64,000 nt of DNA, taken from contig JAYVMW010000035.1 in NCBI GenBank assembly GCA_043758755.1, positions 1 through 64,000 of the forward strand, given 5' to 3'. Shown piece after piece: positions 62,004 through 64,000 of this stretch. Source of the stretch: Solimicrobium sp043758755. GTDB lineage: Bacteria > Pseudomonadota > Gammaproteobacteria > Burkholderiales > Burkholderiaceae_D. Every line of letters starts with the position of its first letter. The first letter of the stretch is position 1. A program made the translations under genes and the position numbers. Below the pieces are notes generated by a model, which made no database searches, was not told where the DNA came from, and worked only from the letters and a program-made list of their open reading frames with translations.

Positions 62004-62443
62004 TATTTGACCAGCGCCATAGAAACAAATTTGTGCACGGTTGTCGCGTCATTTGGTTCCACCCATTTTATTGTTACCGTTACCTGATTGGTTCCATCAA
62101 CATTGACTGTCGGTGGTGCCAGAGTTGTTCCAGGCAAGGTCGCCTGCACGGAGGCCAACCAGGTGTTGTAACTTGCCCCGCCGGTATTAAAATTGGTTTG
62201 CAGCGTAGAGTTCGTCCTGTCGCTGATCCACATGCTGCTGATGAGTTGATTTGCCAATATACCGGCCTGGGTACGATACTTCGCACTAGTTACCTGCTGT
62301 ACCGAGACTGACTGCAGACCAATAATGCTGATGATGCCCAGAGAAAAAATAAAAATGGCAATCATCGCTTCTATCAGCAACACACCACTCTGATTTTTCA
62401 GGCTCACTGGTTTTTTGACTGTTTTGATCAATGACATACGCAT
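62003..62443 (-). CDS. pilV: Type IV pilus minor pilin PilV
   Basis: The 146-residue minor pilin starts at ATG 62443 (AGGTG ribosome site). The prepilin site is NQSG/VLLIEAMIAIFIFSLGII with Glu5, followed by a short globular domain. Longer frame to 62503 overlaps fimU and gives no better leader. Part of the tip-priming set with fimU, pilW, pilX and pilE. Confidence 0.9.
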   Translation of the reverse strand: MRMSLIKTVKKPVSLKNQSGVLLIEAMIAIFIFSLGIISIIGLQSVSVQQVTSAKYRTQAGILANQLISSMWISDRTNSTLQTNFNTGGASYNTWLASVQATLPGTTLAPPTVNVDGTNQVTVTIKWVEPNDATTVHKFVSMALVK

Positions 62444-62477
62444 GTTATTCACCTGAATTTTCAATAAATTGCCGGCA

Positions 62478-63092
62478 TCAGCAGGCTTGCGGACTGCTGG
62501 CATTAGTCAGTGTCAAGGCCGGATCACACATGCGCACCTGACCGGCCGGGCTCACTATCAACCTTAAACAGCGCATCGCTCCCCCATCTGCAGCACAGGT
62601 CGCCCCGTTGACACTGGTGACAATATCAATCACGGCGGTATTGGCTGCGGGCAGACCCACCACTTTGCCGTAGCCATTGAAGGTAAGTTGACCGGTCGTA
62701 GCAAACGTAGCCCCGGCCGCTCCGGTAACGGTATTTGTGATCGTCACATTTTTTGAGCCTTCGAGATAGGAACGGTGCTGAATATCGGCCGGACAGGAGG
62801 TGAGGTTCGTCGAAACGGTAGTACAGCCAACCTCCCAGGATGAGCTGTTGGCCACATCAGCGCCCGCACTGGTTTTGGACAGACTGAGCGTAACTTCAGT
62901 ATTGCGGCGCACCGCTTCGGAGCGCGCCAGACTTAACCCGTTCTGAATCGATTCACTGGCATTGCGGATCTGGCTGTTCTGCAGAAAAGTAGCAAAACTG
63001 GGCGCCCCGATCAAAACCAGCAGGCCCACAATCACCAACCCGATCACAAGTTCGATCAGGCTCACACCACGCTGCGATGACCGGCCTAGCAC
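62478..63092 (-). CDS. fimU: Type IV pilus minor pilin FimU/FimT (GspH type)
   Basis: The prepilin site is SSQRG/VSLIELVIGLVIVGLLVL, with a GspH-like head (SIQNGLSLARSEAVRRNTEV). The GTG at 63092 is chosen because it gives a normal short leader (MLGRSSQRG) with a G-rich ribosome site; ATG 63140 would make a 25-residue leader deep inside pilE. With GTG the gene is 204 codons and overlaps pilE by 7 bases. Confidence 0.88.
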   Translation of the reverse strand: MLGRSSQRGVSLIELVIGLVIVGLLVLIGAPSFATFLQNSQIRNASESIQNGLSLARSEAVRRNTEVTLSLSKTSAGADVANSSSWEVGCTTVSTNLTSCPADIQHRSYLEGSKNVTITNTVTGAAGATFATTGQLTFNGYGKVVGLPAANTAVIDIVTSVNGATCAADGGAMRCLRLIVSPAGQVRMCDPALTLTNASSPQAC

Positions 63093-63538
63093 ACGCCCCC
63101 CGGTCCGGTAATCCAGCAGTTCACGGACGAGCTGATCCATGAAGCAGGTGCCGGCGCAGCAACTGTTGACTGCTTGTTATTACTCTGATCGAGCGTATAG
63201 CTAAAGCCGCTCATCGATCCGGTTCCCACGGCCTGCAGTGTAAATGCCGTTAGAGTACCGGCGACTGAACAACTGAAGGTGTAATTTTTGCTGGAGGTAG
63301 TATCGGCATTACAGGCCGGCGCATTCGCGTAGGTTTGATTGTCCTGAAAATATTGCTCCATCTGCACATGTTTGGTCGCCAGAGTCGACGTGGCATCCGG
63401 GATTTTTCCCTTGATCACGTAATTTGTGTACTGAGGCATGGCAATCGCGGTCAGAATGCCGACTATTGCCACAACGATCATCAATTCGATCAGAGTGAAG
63501 CCGGTCTGGGCGCTGTAAAGTGAACGGGTATTTTTCAT
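63086..63538 (-). CDS. pilE: Type IV pilus minor pilin PilE
   Basis: This 150-residue prepilin has a leader ending AQTG/FTLIELMIVVAIVGILTAIA with Glu5 and a C-terminal pair of Cys around NCWITGPGGVC. In P. aeruginosa pilE closes this operon; here it is first. It has AAAAGGAAA upstream of its ATG and is divergent from panB across 180 bases. A major-pilin role is unlikely because pilA is elsewhere and a full minor set follows. Confidence 0.9.
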   Translation of the reverse strand: MKNTRSLYSAQTGFTLIELMIVVAIVGILTAIAMPQYTNYVIKGKIPDATSTLATKHVQMEQYFQDNQTYANAPACNADTTSSKNYTFSCSVAGTLTAFTLQAVGTGSMSGFSYTLDQSNNKQSTVAAPAPASWISSSVNCWITGPGGVC

Positions 63539-63718
63539 GGCATTTTTCCTTTTCTCAATTATTGCCCAAATTCAATTAGGAAGTCAGCAGTCTAATTAAA
63601 GTTTCCGATGAACGGCTCAATTTTCAGATTAAGTGGCATAATTGCCCGCCCGATCGTGGCGAAATGCGCTGTAAAGCTCGATCAGACTTACTAAACTGCT
63701 CACTCATACGTTGATTCT

Positions 63719-64000
63719 ATGGCTACCTACCTGCAAGAACCGAACCGCAAAAACGTCACCGTCCCCGGTCTGGCTGCCTTAAAGACCCAGGGCGAAAAAA
63801 TCACCATGCTGACCTGTTATGACGCCAGTTTTGCTTCCCTGATGGATCGCTGCGGTGTCGACATCCTGCTCATCGGTGATTCTCTGGGCATGGTCTGTCA
63901 GGGGCATGCCTCGACACTGCCGGTGACCATCGCCGACATTGCCTACCACACTGCCAGTGTGGCACGCGGCAACCAACACAGTCTGGTGGTGGCCGACATG
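63719..64000 (+). CDS. panB: 3-methyl-2-oxobutanoate hydroxymethyltransferase, 5' part
   Basis: The gene runs off the end of the window; 94 residues are visible. The N-terminus TVPGLAALKTQGEKITMLTC is followed by YDASFASLMDRCGVDILLIG and DSLGMVCQGHASTLPVT. These match PanB and include the metal-binding Asp of GDSLGMV. This is the first committed step of pantothenate synthesis. Confidence 0.94.
   Translation, partial: MATYLQEPNRKNVTVPGLAALKTQGEKITMLTCYDASFASLMDRCGVDILLIGDSLGMVCQGHASTLPVTIADIAYHTASVARGNQHSLVVADM

Noticed and set aside
63641..63656. TGGCAT..TTGC in the pilE-panB spacer as a sigma-54 promoter
   Set aside because: The spacing between the two elements is far too short for RpoN.

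Overview
The window is a stretch of a Gram-negative chromosome. It encodes a porin, LolA, type IV pili and a PglL/TfpZ pilin-modification set. The conserved blocks trxB<>ftsK-lolA-rarA-serS, purM<>permease-hda-HAD-pcnB-folK and recA-recX point to a betaproteobacterium of the order Burkholderiales. Oxalobacteraceae (Undibacterium/Herminiimonas-like) is my best guess, inferred from gene order only. No CRISPR array, prophage or insertion sequence was seen.

Layout. 1-10.9 kb is accessory metabolism: a porin C-terminus, an AlkK-type acyl-CoA ligase, a chemoreceptor, then an AraC-type regulator divergent from a truncated TauD-family dioxygenase, a beta-keto acid cleavage enzyme (BKACE), an MFS transporter and an acetoacetyl-CoA synthetase. 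BKACE enzymes release acetoacetate and the synthetase activates it, so these genes look like one catabolic unit. 11.2-12.3 kb is a small remnant island at tRNA-Arg(ACG). A 46-bp copy of the tRNA 3' part lies 1,055 bp away, each copy is followed by its own terminator, and the segment between holds a VapBC-like pair whose toxin is frameshifted. 12.4-20.6 kb is conserved core: serS, a DUF2807 protein, rarA, lolA, ftsK, trxB and an Smr protein.

20.8-33.9 kb is the most unusual part. Three paralogous proteins of about 1,200 residues each join a PAP2-type phosphatase/phosphotransferase membrane domain, a second multi-helix membrane region and a C-terminal spermidine-synthase-like Rossmann domain that lacks the usual catalytic aspartate. 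Two are in tandem; the third lies beyond dusA on the opposite strand, followed by an orphan periplasmic solute-binding-like protein.

34-43.3 kb holds acetate kinase and a MaoC-phosphotransacylase fusion, then a pilin locus (read on the minus strand: pilA, tfpZ, two PglL-like oligosaccharyltransferases). pilA has a consensus sigma-54 promoter with paired inverted repeats upstream. Upstream of pilA lie a PP2C phosphatase and a double-FHA protein. 43.5-53.9 kb is core again: sucCD, recX-recA (promoter covered by two abutting LexA boxes), purM, a permease, hda, a HAD phosphatase, pcnB and folK. 54-63.5 kb is a minor-pilin/adhesin operon (pilE-fimU-pilV-pilW-pilX-pilY1) with an enlarged PilY1, preceded by a TonB-like gene, and the window ends inside panB.

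All calls come from reading the sequence and the translated frames. Nothing was searched against a database.
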